A DNA stretch of 22,438 nt, from NCBI GenBank assembly GCA_000432735.1, contig FR887788.1:1-22438 (forward strand), given 5' to 3'. Positions 1-7,918 of this stretch are shown here, piece by piece (position 1 is the first letter of the stretch; each line of letters begins with the position of its first letter). This stretch comes from Bacteroides sp. CAG:443. Lineage in GTDB: Bacteria; Bacteroidota; Bacteroidia; Bacteroidales; Bacteroidaceae. The notes below the pieces were generated by a model. It was not told the origin of the DNA. It worked only from the letters and a program-made list of their open reading frames with translations, and ran no database searches. The position numbers and the translations under genes were made by a program.

Positions 1-41
1 CACCCCAAAAGTTTTGTGTCTAACTTTTGGGGTGCACTTCA
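1..41. mobile_element. Probable insertion-sequence end (IS3/IS150-like terminal repeat), element lies left of window
   Basis: Bases 1-13 (CACCCCAAAAGTT) and 22-34 (AACTTTTGGGGTG) form a perfect 13-bp hairpin with an 8-base loop. Bases 17-41, ending in GGGGTGCACTTCA, resemble the terminal inverted repeat pattern of IS3/IS150-type elements as I remember it (ends beginning TGNANTGCACCCC...AAAAGTTnGACA, read on the other strand). I infer that an element lies to the left and stops near base 41, about 53 bases beyond the transporter stop codon. The alternative is a simple terminator for the leftward transporter transcript or for an unseen gene to the left. The hairpin is seen directly; the IS assignment is from memory of the family ends and cannot be settled without the flanking sequence. 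Confidence 0.42.
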
Positions 42-94
42 CATCGGCATGTTTCACTTCATTCGTCGGGACGTTTTTTTATCTTATCGGCACG

Positions 95-1777
95 TTATCC
101 TGCCATCACCAAGATGAGCAGCTGAGCCGTAAGGATTCGCAAGAACATGGCAAGCGGATATACGGTAGAATATCCTACTGCCGGAGCATCGTTTCCAGAA
201 ATCTGGTTGGCATAAGCCAAGGCAGGTGGATCGGTATTGCTACCGGCTATCAGACCCATCAGGGTGAAATAGTTAATCTTATGCCGCCAGCGGGCTATCA
301 TTCCGATAATCAGCAAAGGAAGGAATGTTATCAGGAAGCCGATGCCTACGTACAACAATCCATCACCTTCTACTACTGTCTGGACAAAATTGCCTCCCGC
401 CTTGATGCCGACACTGGCAAGGAACAACACCAGTCCCACCTCACGCAGCATCAGATTGGCACTCATGGTGGTATAGGTTACCAGCTTGACCTTGTGTCCG
501 AAACGTCCGATCAGAATAGAAATAATCAGCGGACCACCTGCAAGACCCAGCTTCACCGGAGTAGGCATACCCGGCAATGCGATAGGAAGACTACCGAACA
601 AGATACCACAGAAGATACCGATGAAGATTGTCACGATGTTCGGATGATCCAGACGCTTCAACTGGTTACCCAGCAAATCGGCAACTCGCTCGATGGCATC
701 CTGCGGACCGACAACCATGACACGGTCGCCCACCTGAAGAATCAACTGTCGGGCAGCAAACAAGTCCATACCGGAACGGTTGACACGCGTTACGTTTACG
801 CCATACATGCTGCTGAAATGAAGCTCACCCAGTGTCTTTCCGTTTATGGCAGGCTGAGTGACCAGGATACGGCGAGAAACCATCGGCTTGTCTTGTTTGC
901 TCTGGTTGTCCCAGTCGATGTTTTCTACCTTCGAGCCGATGAACGCCTGTATCGCCTCCGAATCGTCTTCGGCGCAGACAATGTTCATTTCATCGCCCAG
1001 ACGCAACACGGTATCAGCGTTTGGAATGTGTACGTGTCCGTCCTGCAAAATACGGGAGCAGACAAAATCTCTCGCCAGGAAGTTCTGTACCTGCGAAAGC
1101 TTCTTCCCGCTCAAAGCCGCATTTTCTACCTTTAAGGCAATGTTGTAGGGTTTCAGGTGCGGATTGGCTTCTTCCTCTTTCTGAATATCATCCGCTTCCT
1201 TGTCGAGGTTCACCCGACAGATATATCGGATAACAATCAGCGAAAGAATGATACCCATGACACCCAGCGGGTAAGCACAGGCGTACCCCATCGCAATTTC
1301 AGGTCCCTGATAATGCAGTTGCTGCAAAGCCTCGTTGGCGGCACCCAGTCCCGGAGTGTTCGTCACAGCTCCACAAAGAATACCTACCATCATCGGAATA
1401 TCTACCCGCCCTTGCAAAGCGTAATAGATTATCAGGGCCACTGCAATATTCAGCGCGACGATACCCATGGCCAGCATGTTCAGCCTGATTCCTCCTTTTT
1501 TGAAAGACGAGAAGAAGGAAGGACCGACTTGCAAGCCTATACAAAACACAAACAGAATCAATCCGAAATCCTGCAAGAAGGAAAGAATGGACTGATTTCC
1601 TGTAAATCCGAAGTGTCCGGCAAGGATTCCCACAAAAAGGACGAAGGTAACGCCCAGGGAGATGCCGAAGACTTTGATTTTTCCCAATAAAACTCCGGCG
1701 GCAATCACAAATGCATACAATGCAACAATGTGTGCTATGGAGTCGGGATTAGTTAACAAATCTTGTAGCCAATTCAT
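95..1777 (-). CDS. AspT/YidE/YbjL-family membrane transporter with two RCK_C domains
   Basis: This 560-residue inner-membrane protein has the layout of the aspartate:alanine exchanger (AspT/YidE/YbjL) family. About five hydrophobic segments span residues 10-190. Two RCK_C-type cytoplasmic domains follow at roughly 213-285 (GDEMNIVCAEDD) and 300-372 (GDRVMVVGPQDA). A second membrane half runs from about 380 to 560 and contains the conserved TDPPALAYA stretch. The length is normal for the family and both ends look intact. The start at 1777 fits a promoter 22 bases upstream. The substrate cannot be told from sequence: family members move aspartate/alanine or other carboxylates, and many Bacteroides copies are simply called putative transporter. 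It is divergent from mutA, which could hint at a dicarboxylate link to succinate/propionate metabolism, but that is only inference. Confidence 0.88.
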   Translation of the reverse strand: MNWLQDLLTNPDSIAHIVALYAFVIAAGVLLGKIKVFGISLGVTFVLFVGILAGHFGFTGNQSILSFLQDFGLILFVFCIGLQVGPSFFSSFKKGGIRLNMLAMGIVALNIAVALIIYYALQGRVDIPMMVGILCGAVTNTPGLGAANEALQQLHYQGPEIAMGYACAYPLGVMGIILSLIVIRYICRVNLDKEADDIQKEEEANPHLKPYNIALKVENAALSGKKLSQVQNFLARDFVCSRILQDGHVHIPNADTVLRLGDEMNIVCAEDDSEAIQAFIGSKVENIDWDNQSKQDKPMVSRRILVTQPAINGKTLGELHFSSMYGVNVTRVNRSGMDLFAARQLILQVGDRVMVVGPQDAIERVADLLGNQLKRLDHPNIVTIFIGIFCGILFGSLPIALPGMPTPVKLGLAGGPLIISILIGRFGHKVKLVTYTTMSANLMLREVGLVLFLASVGIKAGGNFVQTVVEGDGLLYVGIGFLITFLPLLIIGMIARWRHKINYFTLMGLIAGSNTDPPALAYANQISGNDAPAVGYSTVYPLAMFLRILTAQLLILVMAG

Positions 1778-1798
1778 AATATTATTTTTTAAGCGTCA

Positions 1799-1830
1799 CA
1801 AATGTAGACAATTAAAAAGAATCGGTCAAA
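1799..1830 (-). promoter_or_regulatory. Bacteroidales-type promoter of the transporter gene
   Basis: On the minus strand the -7 box TACATTTG (1799-1806) lies 20 bases downstream of a -33 box TTTG (1827-1830). This is a full match to the Bacteroides consensus TTTG...TAnnTTTG. It predicts a short leader of roughly 18-20 bases before the ATG at 1777. Confidence 0.75.
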
Positions 1831-1856
1831 CATTGAATCTAAAAAAATACTCACTT

Positions 1857-1889
1857 TTTGGCGCGATGTGCAATAAATTTGTATATTTG
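1857..1889 (+). promoter_or_regulatory. Bacteroidales-type promoter of mutA-mutB
   Basis: The -33 box TTTG (1857-1860) and -7 box TATATTTG (1882-1889) are separated by 21 bases, a full consensus match. Transcription would begin near 1893-1897, leaving a leader of about 60 bases. The promoter lies back to back with the transporter promoter at 1799-1830, with only 26 bases between the two -33 boxes. Confidence 0.75.
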
Positions 1890-1893
1890 CCTC

Positions 1894-1915
1894 GCACGGG
1901 TTCCAACCTCCGTGC
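1894..1915 (+). promoter_or_regulatory. Hairpin at the very 5' end of the mutA leader
   Basis: GCACGG (1894-1899) pairs with CCGTGC (1910-1915), extended by one G-U pair, around an 8-base loop. It sits at or within a few bases of the predicted transcription start. Such a hairpin may protect the 5' end of the transcript or act in regulation. It does not resemble a cobalamin riboswitch, which is far longer. Its role is unknown. Confidence 0.5.
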
Positions 1916-1955
1916 CAACTAACTTAAATCATAATATCATAAACACTCATTCACT

Positions 1956-3824
1956 ATGGCAGATAGTAAAGAAAAACTCTTTTCAGATTTTCCTCCCGTA
2001 TCGACACAAGAATGGATGGATAAAATCATGGTCGACTTGAAAGGAGCCGATTACGAAAAGAAACTGGTGTGGAAAACTAACGAAGGATTTAAAGTAAAAC
2101 CCTTTTATCGCCAGGAGGATTTGGAAGATCTGAAAACTACGGAAGGACTTCCTGGAGAATTTCCATTTATAAGAGGTAATAAAAAGAACGACAATACCTG
2201 GTACATCCGGCAGGACATACAGGTAGAAGATCCGGCAGAAGCCAACAAAAAGGCACTCGACTTACTGAACAAGGGTATCGACTCGCTGGGATTTCACATC
2301 AAGGCCAAGGATTTGAATGCTGAATATATCGCCGTTTTATTGAAAGATATTTGCTGCGACTGCATAGAACTTAATTTCACGACTTGCCAGCGTCATACGG
2401 TTCAACTGGCGGAACTGCTCGTTGCTTATTTCAAGGAAAAAGGATATGATCCGGAAAAGCTGTACGGCTCGCTGAACTTTGACCCGATAGGCAAAATGCT
2501 GCAAAAAGGAAAAGATGTCAGCCCGATTATATCGCAAGCCAAGAATCTGGTGGAGGTACTGGCCGACTATCCTCACTTCCGCTGCATCGCCGTCAATTCT
2601 CTTCAGCTGAACAATGCGGGAGCTTATATTTATCAGGAACTGGGTTATGCCCTGGCCTGGGGTAACGAATACCTGAGCCGCCTGACTGAAGCCGGAGTAC
2701 CTGTCGATCTGGCTGCGAAGAAAATCAAATTCAATTTCGGCATCAGTTCCAACTATTTTATGGAAATTGCCAAATTCCGTGCGGCACGTATGTTATGGGC
2801 AGACATCGTAAAGGCTTACAATCCTCAATGTGAATGTGCCTGCAAAATGGTGGCTCATGCTGAAACATCCAGCTTCAACCTGACATTGTTTGATGCACAT
2901 GTAAACTTGCTTCGCACGCAGACTGAAGCCATGAGTGCTGCCATCGCCGGCGTAAACTCCATTACGGTCAGTCCGTTCGACAAGACCTACGAAACTCCCA
3001 ATGATTTTTCGGAACGTATTGCACGCAACCAGCAGTTGCTGCTGAAAGAGGAATCGCACCTGAACCGCATTGTCGATCCGGCAGGTGGCTCTTATTATAT
3101 TGAGAACCTGACTGTTTCTATCGCCAAACAGGCATGGGACCTGTTCCTTCAGGTAGAAGATGCGGGAGGCATGGTACAGTCTGTTCTGACTAAGCAGATA
3201 CAGAATGCTGTAAATGCCAGCAACAAGGCACGCCACGAGGCGGTTTCCAAACGTAAGGAAATCTTGCTGGGTACCAATCAATATCCTAACTTTAACGAAC
3301 TGGCGGGAGATAAGGCTCCGCTGGAGCACAAATGTGGCTGCGGAGGCGGACATTCTCACGACGAAGAGGCTTCTTTCGCCAAACTGGAAACCAGCCGTGC
3401 AGCCAGTGAGTTTGAGGCTCTCCGCTTGCAGACTGAACATTCCGGCAAGCGTCCGAAGGCATTTATGCTGACTATCGGTAACCTTGCCATGCGTCAGGCT
3501 CGTGCTCAGTTCTCTTGCAACTTCCTGGCTTGTGCCGGATATGAGGTTATCGACAATCTGGGATTCCCGACCGTAGAGGAAGGCGTGGAAGCAGCCATGA
3601 AAGCTCATGCCGACATCGTTGTAATCTGTTCGAGCGATGATGAGTATGCCGAATATGCCATTCCAGCATTCAAGGCAGTAAACGGCAGAGCCATGTTCAT
3701 CGTGGCAGGAGCTCCTGCCTGCATGGAAGAGCTGAAAGCTGCCGGCATAGAGAACTTTATCCATGTACGCTGCAACGTATTGGAGACCTTGAAAGAATAT
3801 AATGAAAAGTTAGGAATTAAGTAA
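1956..3824 (+). CDS. mutA: Methylmalonyl-CoA mutase small (non-catalytic) subunit
   Basis: This is the 622-residue small subunit of the heterodimeric AdoCbl-dependent methylmalonyl-CoA mutase, which interconverts succinyl-CoA and (R)-methylmalonyl-CoA in the cytosol. Residues 1-440 form the mutase TIM-barrel half, with family blocks such as NFGISSNYFMEIAKFRAARM and DPAGGSYYIENLT. Residues about 490-622 form the B12-binding-like fold. That domain lacks DxHxxG: the equivalent place reads GNLAMRQAR, as expected for the subunit that does not carry the cofactor. The linker holds an odd Cys/His-rich segment, HKCGCGGGHSHDEE, at residues 458-471. The ATG at 1956 is the only sensible start and follows a strong promoter and a 60-base leader. 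mutB begins 4 bases after the stop, so the two are cotranscribed and probably translationally coupled. Confidence 0.95.
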   Translation: MADSKEKLFSDFPPVSTQEWMDKIMVDLKGADYEKKLVWKTNEGFKVKPFYRQEDLEDLKTTEGLPGEFPFIRGNKKNDNTWYIRQDIQVEDPAEANKKALDLLNKGIDSLGFHIKAKDLNAEYIAVLLKDICCDCIELNFTTCQRHTVQLAELLVAYFKEKGYDPEKLYGSLNFDPIGKMLQKGKDVSPIISQAKNLVEVLADYPHFRCIAVNSLQLNNAGAYIYQELGYALAWGNEYLSRLTEAGVPVDLAAKKIKFNFGISSNYFMEIAKFRAARMLWADIVKAYNPQCECACKMVAHAETSSFNLTLFDAHVNLLRTQTEAMSAAIAGVNSITVSPFDKTYETPNDFSERIARNQQLLLKEESHLNRIVDPAGGSYYIENLTVSIAKQAWDLFLQVEDAGGMVQSVLTKQIQNAVNASNKARHEAVSKRKEILLGTNQYPNFNELAGDKAPLEHKCGCGGGHSHDEEASFAKLETSRAASEFEALRLQTEHSGKRPKAFMLTIGNLAMRQARAQFSCNFLACAGYEVIDNLGFPTVEEGVEAAMKAHADIVVICSSDDEYAEYAIPAFKAVNGRAMFIVAGAPACMEELKAAGIENFIHVRCNVLETLKEYNEKLGIK

Positions 3825-3828
3825 TGCT

Positions 3829-5982
3829 ATGAAACCGAATTTTAAAAATATCGACATATATGCCGGATTCCATCCTCAAAATGGTATGGAATGGCAAAAG
3901 GCCAATGACATCAAAGCCAATTGGAGAACACCGGAACAGATTCAGGTGAAACCGGTTTATACGAAAGAAGACCTGGAGGGCATGGAGCACTTGAACTATG
4001 CTGCGGGTATTCCTCCTTACCTGAGAGGTCCGTACTCGATGATGTATACCTTCCGTCCGTGGACGATCCGCCAGTATGCGGGTTTCTCTACTGCCGAGGA
4101 ATCAAATGCTTTTTACCGTCGTAATCTGGCTTCCGGTCAGAAAGGTCTGTCGGTTGCCTTCGACCTTCCGACTCACCGTGGTTACGACCCCGATCATCCG
4201 CGTGTAGTAGGCGACGTAGGTAAGGCAGGTGTTTCTATCTGCTCGCTGGAAAACATGAAGGTATTGTTCGACGGTATTCCACTGAACAAGATGTCTGTTT
4301 CCATGACCATGAACGGAGCCGTACTGCCTATCATGGCGTTCTACATCAATGCGGGACTGGAACAGGGTGCCAAGCTGGAAGAAATGGCAGGTACCATCCA
4401 GAACGATATTCTGAAAGAATTCATGGTGCGTAATACTTATATTTATCCACCTGCCTTCTCCATGAAGATTATTTCGGATATTTTTGAATATACATCTCAG
4501 AAGATGCCGAAATTCAATTCAATCTCTATCTCGGGTTATCACATGCAGGAAGCAGGTGCCACTGCCGACATCGAACTGGCTTATACCCTTGCCGACGGTC
4601 TGGAATATCTGCGCGCCGGTGTAGCTGCGGGTATCGACATCGATGCTTTCGCTCCTCGTCTGTCGTTCTTCTGGGCTATCGGTATGAATCATTTCATGGA
4701 AATTGCCAAGATGCGTGCTGCACGTATGCTGTGGGCCAAGATTGTGAAGCAGTTCCATCCGAAGAATCCGAAATCGCTTGCACTGCGTACACACTCACAG
4801 ACTTCGGGATGGTCACTCACGGAACAGGATCCGTTCAACAACGTAGGACGTACTTGTATCGAAGCGATGGCTGCTGCATTGGGACATACCCAGTCACTGC
4901 ATACCAACGCGCTGGACGAAGCAATCGCCCTGCCGACCGACTTCTCCGCACGTATCGCACGTAACACACAGATTTATATTCAGGAAGAAACTCAGATATG
5001 CAAGAATGTTGACCCGTGGGGTGGTTCTTATTATGTGGAAGCGCTGACCAACGAACTGGCTCACAAGGCATGGGAGCATATTCAGGAAATCGAGAAGCTG
5101 GGCGGTATGGCCAAGGCTATCGAAACCGGTATTCCGAAAATGCGTATCGAAGAAGCGGCTGCCCGCACACAGGCTCGTATCGACTCGGGCGAACAGACCA
5201 TCGTGGGTACGAACAAGTATCGTCTGGAGAAGGAAGACCCGATCGATATTCTGGAAGTAGACAATACGGCTGTGCGTCAGGAACAGATAGAAAACTTACG
5301 CCGTCTGCGCGAAGGAAGAAATCAGGCTGAGGTGGACAAAGCACTGGAAGCTATTACCGAATGTGTACGTACCGGCAAAGGCAACTTGCTGGAACTGGCT
5401 GTGGAAGCAGCCCGCGTACGTGCCACACTGGGAGAAATATCCGACGCGTGTGAAAAGGTTGTAGGACGTTATAAAGCAGTAATCAGAACTATTTCAGGCG
5501 TGTATTCATCAGAAAGTAAAAAGGATGCAGATTTCGCAAGAGCTTGCGAACTGACCGAAGAATTTGCAAAGAAGGAAGGTCGCCGTCCGCGTGTAATGAT
5601 TGCCAAGATGGGACAGGACGGACACGACCGTGGCGCGAAGGTAGTAGCTACCGGTTTTGCCGACTGTGGTTTCGACGTGGATATGGGACCGTTGTTCCAG
5701 ACTCCGGAAGAGGCCGCACGTGAAGCCGTAGAAAACGACGTACATGCAGTAGGTGTTTCTTCACTGGCTGCCGGACACAAGACGTTGATTCCGCAGATTA
5801 TCGCGGAACTGAAACGTTTGGGACGTGAAGATATTCTGGTATTTGCCGGAGGTGTCATCCCGGCACAGGATTATGACTTCCTGTACAAGGCTGGAGTCAT
5901 GGCTATCTTCGGCCCGGGTACTTCCGTTGCCAAATCAGCTTGTCAGGTAATGGAACTGTTGCTCGAAAACGTTGAAGAATAA
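3829..5982 (+). CDS. mutB: Methylmalonyl-CoA mutase large (catalytic, B12-binding) subunit
   Basis: This is the 717-residue catalytic subunit of methylmalonyl-CoA mutase. The N-terminal barrel (about residues 40-560) carries the substrate-binding family blocks, including TIRQYAGFSTAEESNAFYR, DLPTHRGYDPDHPR, SISGYHMQEAGA and RTHSQTSGWSLTEQDP. The C-terminal cobalamin domain carries DGHDRG at residues 597-602; His599 should be the lower axial cobalt ligand. GLSVAFDLPT and the IFGPGT end block are also present. The length matches bacterial large subunits. The enzyme needs vitamin B12, which Bacteroides usually salvages, but no B12 riboswitch or transporter is nearby. In these anaerobes it runs from succinyl-CoA toward propionate. 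No epimerase or MeaB-type GTPase follows; the next gene is on the other strand. Confidence 0.97.
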   Translation: MKPNFKNIDIYAGFHPQNGMEWQKANDIKANWRTPEQIQVKPVYTKEDLEGMEHLNYAAGIPPYLRGPYSMMYTFRPWTIRQYAGFSTAEESNAFYRRNLASGQKGLSVAFDLPTHRGYDPDHPRVVGDVGKAGVSICSLENMKVLFDGIPLNKMSVSMTMNGAVLPIMAFYINAGLEQGAKLEEMAGTIQNDILKEFMVRNTYIYPPAFSMKIISDIFEYTSQKMPKFNSISISGYHMQEAGATADIELAYTLADGLEYLRAGVAAGIDIDAFAPRLSFFWAIGMNHFMEIAKMRAARMLWAKIVKQFHPKNPKSLALRTHSQTSGWSLTEQDPFNNVGRTCIEAMAAALGHTQSLHTNALDEAIALPTDFSARIARNTQIYIQEETQICKNVDPWGGSYYVEALTNELAHKAWEHIQEIEKLGGMAKAIETGIPKMRIEEAAARTQARIDSGEQTIVGTNKYRLEKEDPIDILEVDNTAVRQEQIENLRRLREGRNQAEVDKALEAITECVRTGKGNLLELAVEAARVRATLGEISDACEKVVGRYKAVIRTISGVYSSESKKDADFARACELTEEFAKKEGRRPRVMIAKMGQDGHDRGAKVVATGFADCGFDVDMGPLFQTPEEAAREAVENDVHAVGVSSLAAGHKTLIPQIIAELKRLGREDILVFAGGVIPAQDYDFLYKAGVMAIFGPGTSVAKSACQVMELLLENVEE

Positions 5983-6301
5983 AATCCAAACGGTCTGCTG
6001 CAAATGGATAAGGTATCATCAAAGAGGTAATGAAATACTTGCTTCTCTGATGCATAATAAGGACAAACGAAAACCAGGCAGACATAAGACCTGAAAATAA
6101 AGATGTATTGTCAAGACCCAGACCCAGTAAAAACGAGTATTTAGTCTGATCTGTAAAGATGAGTTTTAATCTGAAAAGAATACATCCTTAAAGACAAAAG
6201 AAAGAGTCGTATCATTTTCTCAAAGGCAGAATTTGATACGACTCTTTCTGATTTTGTAGCCAATCAGTAACTTTCCGATATTCCGTTTACGACTACACTA
6301 T
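5983..6301. other. Gene-free stretch between mutB and the amidase
   Basis: I see no plausible coding region here; the longest in-frame runs on the plus strand are about 14 codons. It holds a near-perfect inverted pair, AAAGATGTATT (6099-6109) and AATACATCCTT (6179-6189), which would enclose about 70 bases as a long hairpin, and then the strong terminator at 6199-6249. The 200 bases between the mutB stop and that terminator would form an unusually long 3' untranslated region. Confidence 0.6.
6199..6249. terminator. Bidirectional hairpin terminator between mutB and the amidase gene
   Basis: AGAAAGAGTCGTATCA (6199-6214) pairs perfectly over 16 bases with TGATACGACTCTTTCT (6234-6249) around a 19-base loop. 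On the plus strand it is followed by GATTTTG, and on the minus strand by TTTGTCTTT, so the uridine tracts are modest. It lies between converging genes and could serve both. Confidence 0.7.
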
Positions 6302-7108
6302 TTATTTTTTCTTATAATCATTCACTATCGCTTCGGTAATCCAGTTTGCCAGTGCCTGACGATTATCGGGGATGACCAGACGCTGCTGATCGCGGGCATT
6401 CTGAATGTTTCCCAGTTCCAGAAAGACAGCATAAGGCGTTGAATTGCGAAGCACGAACAAATCACGCGAACTTACCGTACCACCAAATCCTCTGTTAGGC
6501 TGATGGCGGTCGTATTTGGCTGTAAACGTACGACGCAACTGTTCGGCCAGACGCTTTCCATATTTGCTTCCCGGACTATGATAAAAGAATACATCCGTCT
6601 GCTTTCCCTTGCTACGACTGTCTACATGAATGAAAATTGCCCGTTTGTAACTGCTCTTTTCTTTTCGATACAAACGATTGATGGCATCGCAGCGTTGCTG
6701 CAATCTGGCTACCTGATTCAAGGGAATAGCCTCTCCCATACAAGTTTCACGCTTGCTGTTATTCAATACCGCAGTATTCCGTATTCCGTCTTTCTTGTCC
6801 TGAATGATGAAATGAACCGTAGCACCACGTTTCAGCAATTCACGTCCCAAACGCAAAACGATATCGTAGGCATATTCATCTTCGTGCAACTCCTTTCCAT
6901 GATATTTCCCGATACATCCCGGATCGGGTCCTCCATGTCCACTGACCAGATAAAAAGTAGCACCTTTCAACGAGCTCGATGTTATCTGATAAGCAGCCTG
7001 CGATTTACCAAACAGCGGCTCGTACCCTGAAGTTTTCTTCTTACGAGAGAATCCGGGAAGTACTACCAGACAACACAAGATGAGCAATATATACTTTATC
7101 TGTGTCAT
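6302..7108 (-). CDS. N-acetylmuramoyl-L-alanine amidase (Amidase_3 family), exported
   Basis: This 268-residue zinc amidase should cleave the amide bond between N-acetylmuramic acid and L-alanine in peptidoglycan. Residues 1-21 form a signal peptide (hydrophobic ILLILCCLVVLPGF). The Amidase_3 domain runs from about 52 to 262. Likely zinc/catalytic residues are His58 in SGHGG, an acidic residue in ELHEDEYAYDI (probably Glu78), the His in IHVDS, and the Glu in VFLELGNI. No LysM, SPOR or other wall-binding domain is visible, so it is a minimal single-domain enzyme. Its ATG overlaps the stop of the upstream thioredoxin gene by 4 bases (ATGA), which indicates one operon with coupled translation. 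I cannot say whether it acts in cell division or wall recycling. Confidence 0.88.
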   Translation of the reverse strand: MTQIKYILLILCCLVVLPGFSRKKKTSGYEPLFGKSQAAYQITSSSLKGATFYLVSGHGGPDPGCIGKYHGKELHEDEYAYDIVLRLGRELLKRGATVHFIIQDKKDGIRNTAVLNNSKRETCMGEAIPLNQVARLQQRCDAINRLYRKEKSSYKRAIFIHVDSRSKGKQTDVFFYHSPGSKYGKRLAEQLRRTFTAKYDRHQPNRGFGGTVSSRDLFVLRNSTPYAVFLELGNIQNARDQQRLVIPDNRQALANWITEAIVNDYKKK

Positions 7109-7644
7109 TTCAGCAGTTCATCTATTTTTTTACACAGAGCCGAGAACTCTTCTTCGTTATACAGACGTGTCATCATCACAATCTTTCCTGTCTTATCAAT
7201 CAACACATTGCGAGTGATACCAGCATTGCGGACTGCATATTTGGCAAAGATATCAGCTCCGGGATCGAGACCGAGCGGATAAGTTACCTTGGTCTGCTTG
7301 ACGAATGCCTTTACTTTCTCCAGCGGTTCATCACGGTCTACGCCATAAAGTGCAAACGAAGCATTGTCTTTATGCTTCTGCCAGATATCCCGTTCAATGA
7401 AAGGCATTTCCTTGCGGCAGACTCCACACCAGCTTGCCGTAAACTGAAGCATGACGACCTTCCCGCGAAGAGAAGACAACTTCACTTTTTGACCGTCGGT
7501 CAGCGTCATTTCGAAATCGGGAGCCTCATCCCCTACTTTTACAATATATCCTACTTCATCGGGAGTCACTTCCTGCGCCTGTACAGTAGACATTCCCGTA
7601 AACAAGCAGCTTACCAGTGCTGCCATCATAATCCATTTTTTCAT
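7105..7644 (-). CDS. TlpA-like periplasmic thiol-disulfide oxidoreductase
   Basis: This is a 179-residue AhpC/TSA-TlpA-type thioredoxin. The start is placed at 7644 because it gives a clean signal peptide, MKKWIMMAALVSCLFTGM, ending near VQAQ. An in-frame upstream ATG at 7725 would add 27 residues and would begin upstream of the predicted promoter. The redox motif is WCGVC, with Cys73 and Cys76 in the usual FTASWCGVCRKEMP setting. Later blocks (YGVDRDEPLEKVKAF, GITRNVLIDKTGKIV) match the family, which includes ResA- and TlpA-like proteins that keep periplasmic thiols reduced. It is the first gene of an operon with the amidase, a pairing that suggests periplasmic envelope maintenance, although no direct substrate link is evident. 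Confidence 0.87.
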   Translation of the reverse strand: MKKWIMMAALVSCLFTGMSTVQAQEVTPDEVGYIVKVGDEAPDFEMTLTDGQKVKLSSLRGKVVMLQFTASWCGVCRKEMPFIERDIWQKHKDNASFALYGVDRDEPLEKVKAFVKQTKVTYPLGLDPGADIFAKYAVRNAGITRNVLIDKTGKIVMMTRLYNEEEFSALCKKIDELLK

Positions 7645-7676
7645 CTTATTTCCGATAGCTTTAAATATTATCGCCT

Positions 7677-7684
7677 CAAATATA
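7677..7684 (-). promoter_or_regulatory. -7 box of the tlpA-amidase operon
   Basis: TATATTTG on the minus strand is an exact TAnnTTTG match, 33 bases upstream of the chosen start codon at 7644. No exact TTTG lies at the usual 19-21-base distance; CCAA (TTGG) further out is the best candidate. An 81-base extension of the gene would place its start upstream of this box, which supports the shorter gene model. Confidence 0.55.
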
Positions 7685-7742
7685 CAAAAAAATCGACACA
7701 AAAAAGGAAACTGCCAACGCACCAATGTACTTTCAAACGTGT

Positions 7743-7757
7743 TTAAGGATTCCTTAA
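7743..7757. repeat. Palindrome upstream of the tlpA promoter
   Basis: TTAAGGA (7743-7749) and TCCTTAA (7751-7757) form an inverted repeat around one base, about 60 bases upstream of the tlpA -7 box. It could be an operator or chance; nothing else in the window repeats it. Confidence 0.3.
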
Positions 7758-7854
7758 TGTTATTTTAAGAATCATATTCAAAGATTCGATTCAAGACTAT
7801 CCGGCACACACTAAACCGATTATCTTATCCAGCAACTGTTTCATATATAAAAAT

Positions 7855-7887
7855 AAAACCACCCCTACAATCAGTAGAGATGGTTTT
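7855..7887 (-). terminator. Rho-independent terminator of the acyl-CoA carboxylase operon
   Basis: On the minus strand a 14-base stem (7887-7874 with 7868-7855; two G-U pairs) surrounds a 5-base loop and is followed by ATTTTTATAT. It lies 31 bases past the carboxyltransferase stop codon. Confidence 0.8.
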
Positions 7888-7918
7888 AAAAGCTTTTTAT
7901 GCTATTATTCCTTCAAAA

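Noticed and set aside
14..1135. A 373-codon open frame on the plus strand opposite the transporter
   Set aside because: It lies fully antisense to a well-recognised membrane protein, has no family features, and begins inside the probable IS end. It is a shadow of the real gene's codon pattern.
1890..1955. Cobalamin riboswitch ahead of the B12-dependent mutase
   Set aside because: The leader is only about 60 bases and holds one small hairpin; no B12-box sequence or room for the aptamer.
2793..3764. A 323-codon open frame on the minus strand inside mutA
   Set aside because: Antisense to conserved mutA sequence, with cysteine-rich low-sense composition and no promoter.
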